Source: Planctomycetota bacterium
GTDB taxonomy: Bacteria > Planctomycetota > PUPC01 > JACPCR01
Assembly: GCA_030740295.1 (NCBI GenBank)
Contig: JASLXP010000770.1
Span: 1 to 7,377, forward strand
Length of the DNA stretch: 7,377 nucleotides
Direction: 5' to 3'
The notes beneath the pieces are model-generated. The model saw only the letters and a program-made list of their open reading frames with translations, did not search any database and had not been told where the DNA came from. Made by a program: the position numbers and the translations under genes. Within the stretch, counting starts at the first letter, position 1; each line of letters opens with the position of its first letter. This document shows, piece after piece, positions 5,954 to 7,377 of this stretch.

Positions 5954-7213
5954 ATGACGGCGTCCGCTGACATCAAGGCATCATCAAACAGACGCTTCTT
6001 CTACGGATGGCTCATGCTGCCCGTGGCATTCATCGCGCAGATCTGTACGGGGCCCGGGCAATCGTATGGCCTCACCCATTTCTATCTGTCTTTTGAAACG
6101 GGTCTGAGTCTCAGCAATTCGCAGATCACCGGTGCCTACATGTGCGGCACCCTTCTGGGCTGCGTACCACTTTGATTCGTCGGCGGCTTGATCGATCGTC
6201 GCGGCATTCGCTGGACGATGACGGTGGTGGTGGTCCTGCTGGGCATCGCCTGCCAGTTCGCTTCGCAGGTGTCAGGACTTTTTACGCTCTTTCTGGGGTT
6301 TCTATTTCTGCGGATGCTTGGGCAGGCCTCGCTGTCTTTGTGCGCGGCCAACATTCTTCCCATGTGGTTTCGCCTTAAACTCGGATTGGCCACCGGCATC
6401 AAGAACCAGGCTTTTCCGCTCAGTCTTCTGATCGTTCCCTACTTCAACCAGTATCTGATCCTTGAGCTCGGCTGGAGGAGAGCTTTCGTGGCTCTCGGAA
6501 TGCTCGTCTGGGTAATCATGCTGCCGATACTCGCGACGGTATTCAAGAACAGGCCAGAAGACATCGGCGACATTCAGGATGGCGAACGGCCTTGCGCAAA
6601 CGAAGCGATTGCTGAATCACAGGAGCATAGCTTTTCCATGAACGAGGCCCGAAAAGAACGTTCTTACTGGATCCTCGTCTCTTTAAACGGGGTGTGGGGA
6701 ATGGTGGCCACGGCAATCATTTTCTGCGCCGCGCCACTTCTTAACAGCAAGGGATTCGAAGCAGACGTACTGAACTGGATGTTCACCATTTACGCATTCA
6801 GCAGCGCGCTCTCTCTATTCGTTGGAGGCATCCTGGTAAACAGAGTCCCCCTGAACTTTCTGATGTGTCTGGCACTCGGCGCGATGACATGTGGAAGCCT
6901 GATCATGTGGTCTGCAGAATCGAAAACTCACATCATGTGTTACGCAATCCTCTTCGGGGGCGGCCAGGGAATACTCTCGACCGTGAATGCGGTGATCTGG
7001 GTACGCTACTTCGGCCGCGATCATCTCGGGAGCATCTGCGGGCGTTCCTGGCGGGCAGCGGTGGCGGGCAGCGCGGTGGGTCCCTTCGTGATGGGCGCGG
7101 CGAAGGATTGGTCTGGTACCTTCCAGATTCCGCTGATCGCCTTTGCAGTCCTCATGGGTCTGTGCGCGCTGATGGCCTCCCTGGCCATTGAGCCTGCGAA
7201 GGTGAAGACGTAG
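5954..7213 (+). pseudogene. MFS transporter with one in-frame TGA (codon 74)
   Basis: A 12-helix major facilitator-type permease, 419 residues if read through, a normal length. Helix 1 begins at FYGWLMLPVAFIAQ (16-29), a start resembling oxalate/formate-antiporter-like MFS proteins. The loop 2-3 signature GGLIDRRGIR (77-86, motif A type) lies immediately after the break. A charged central loop (about 195-235, NRPEDIGDIQDGE) separates the two halves, and six more helices follow. TGA 6173-6175 falls at the end of helix 2 (GCVPL-stop-FVGG). The frame is identical before and after it, with no indel, so this is a clean nonsense codon. Start ATG 5954 was chosen because helix 1 follows; GTG 5846 would add 36 unlikely residues. 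Restart at TTG 6188 would lose helices 1-2. It may be a recent pseudogene, a sequencing error, or a recoded gene. The substrate is unknown. Confidence 0.75.
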
Positions 7214-7264
7214 TCCTGTAGGCCGAGACGAGGGCAATCTCACGGATTTGAATGACAGTTTTCA

Positions 7265-7358
7265 GGGGCGAAGCCACGGGCCGTTTGCCTAGCCCAGTCC
7301 AACGGGCTGGGTTTTCGGGCAGATCATCCTTAGGGGCAACGCCCCGGTCATTTGCCCC
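7265..7358. repeat. Two degenerate GC-rich repeat copies flanking a hairpin
   Basis: The segment at 7265-7289 (GGGGCGAAGCC...GTTTGCC) and that at 7333-7356 (GGGGCAACGCC...ATTTGCC) look like diverged copies of one unit of about 25 bases in direct orientation. The second also folds on itself, GGGGC (7333-7337) with GCCCC (7341-7345), or alternatively GGGGCAA with TTGCCCC (7352-7358). This resembles an intergenic repetitive (REP-like) element; the family is not recognised. Confidence 0.5.
7293..7315 (+). terminator. Possible intrinsic terminator after the MFS gene
   Basis: CCCAG (7293-7297) pairs with CTGGG (7307-7311) around 9 bases and is followed directly by TTTT (7312-7315). An alternative fold, AGCCC with GGGCT, competes. 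It lies 80 bases after the transporter stop and between two repeat copies, so it may be part of that repeat rather than a dedicated terminator. Confidence 0.45.
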
Positions 7359-7377
7359 AATGAATGGCCTCCTTATA

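Noticed and set aside
1953..6175. UGA reassigned as a sense codon genome-wide
   Set aside because: The C45 hydrolase ends at TGA at the expected length, tryptophans in all genes are TGG, and only two in-frame TGA codons occur, one with a clear Sec context.

Overview
The window looks like chromosomal DNA from a Gram-negative-type bacterium of moderate GC content (roughly half; not counted exactly). It carries a type II secretion/type IV pilus ATPase, a Sec-pathway exported hydrolase and an FHA-PEGA-TPR membrane protein. This mix is common in Acidobacteriota, Planctomycetota-like and deltaproteobacterial lineages, but the sequence does not settle the phylum. There are no phage, transposase, CRISPR, rRNA or tRNA signals.

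Layout from left to right. (1) 1-1765, minus strand: a GspE/PilB-type secretion ATPase, nearly complete, with its last residues beyond the left edge. (2) 1923-2156, plus strand: a 77-residue SelT/SelW/SelH-family (Rdx) selenoprotein. Its CxxU motif is written with an in-frame TGA, followed at the right distance by a SECIS-like hairpin and, after the gene, by a strong rho-independent terminator. A conventional gene finder would miss or truncate it, and it is the most notable item here. (3) 2256-2393: a dense array of GATTCA units that turns into TGAATC units, forming one large imperfect inverted repeat just before (4) 2423-3601, a secreted C45-type Ntn-hydrolase. (5) 3666-4037, minus: a small TPR protein, convergent with the hydrolase and divergent from (6) 4244-5809, an FHA/transmembrane/PEGA x2/TPR protein. 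Two good sigma70-type promoters lie back to back in the gap between 5 and 6. (7) 5954-7213, plus: a major facilitator transporter whose reading frame is complete except for one in-frame TGA at codon 74. (8) 7214-7377: no gene; a terminator-like hairpin between two degenerate GC-rich repeat copies.

The genes do not form one operon or pathway: strands alternate, gaps are large, and most genes appear to be separate transcription units. The unifying point is UGA. It is an ordinary stop for the hydrolase, very probably selenocysteine in the SelW-like gene, and of uncertain meaning in the transporter (nonsense mutation, sequencing error, or much less likely recoding).
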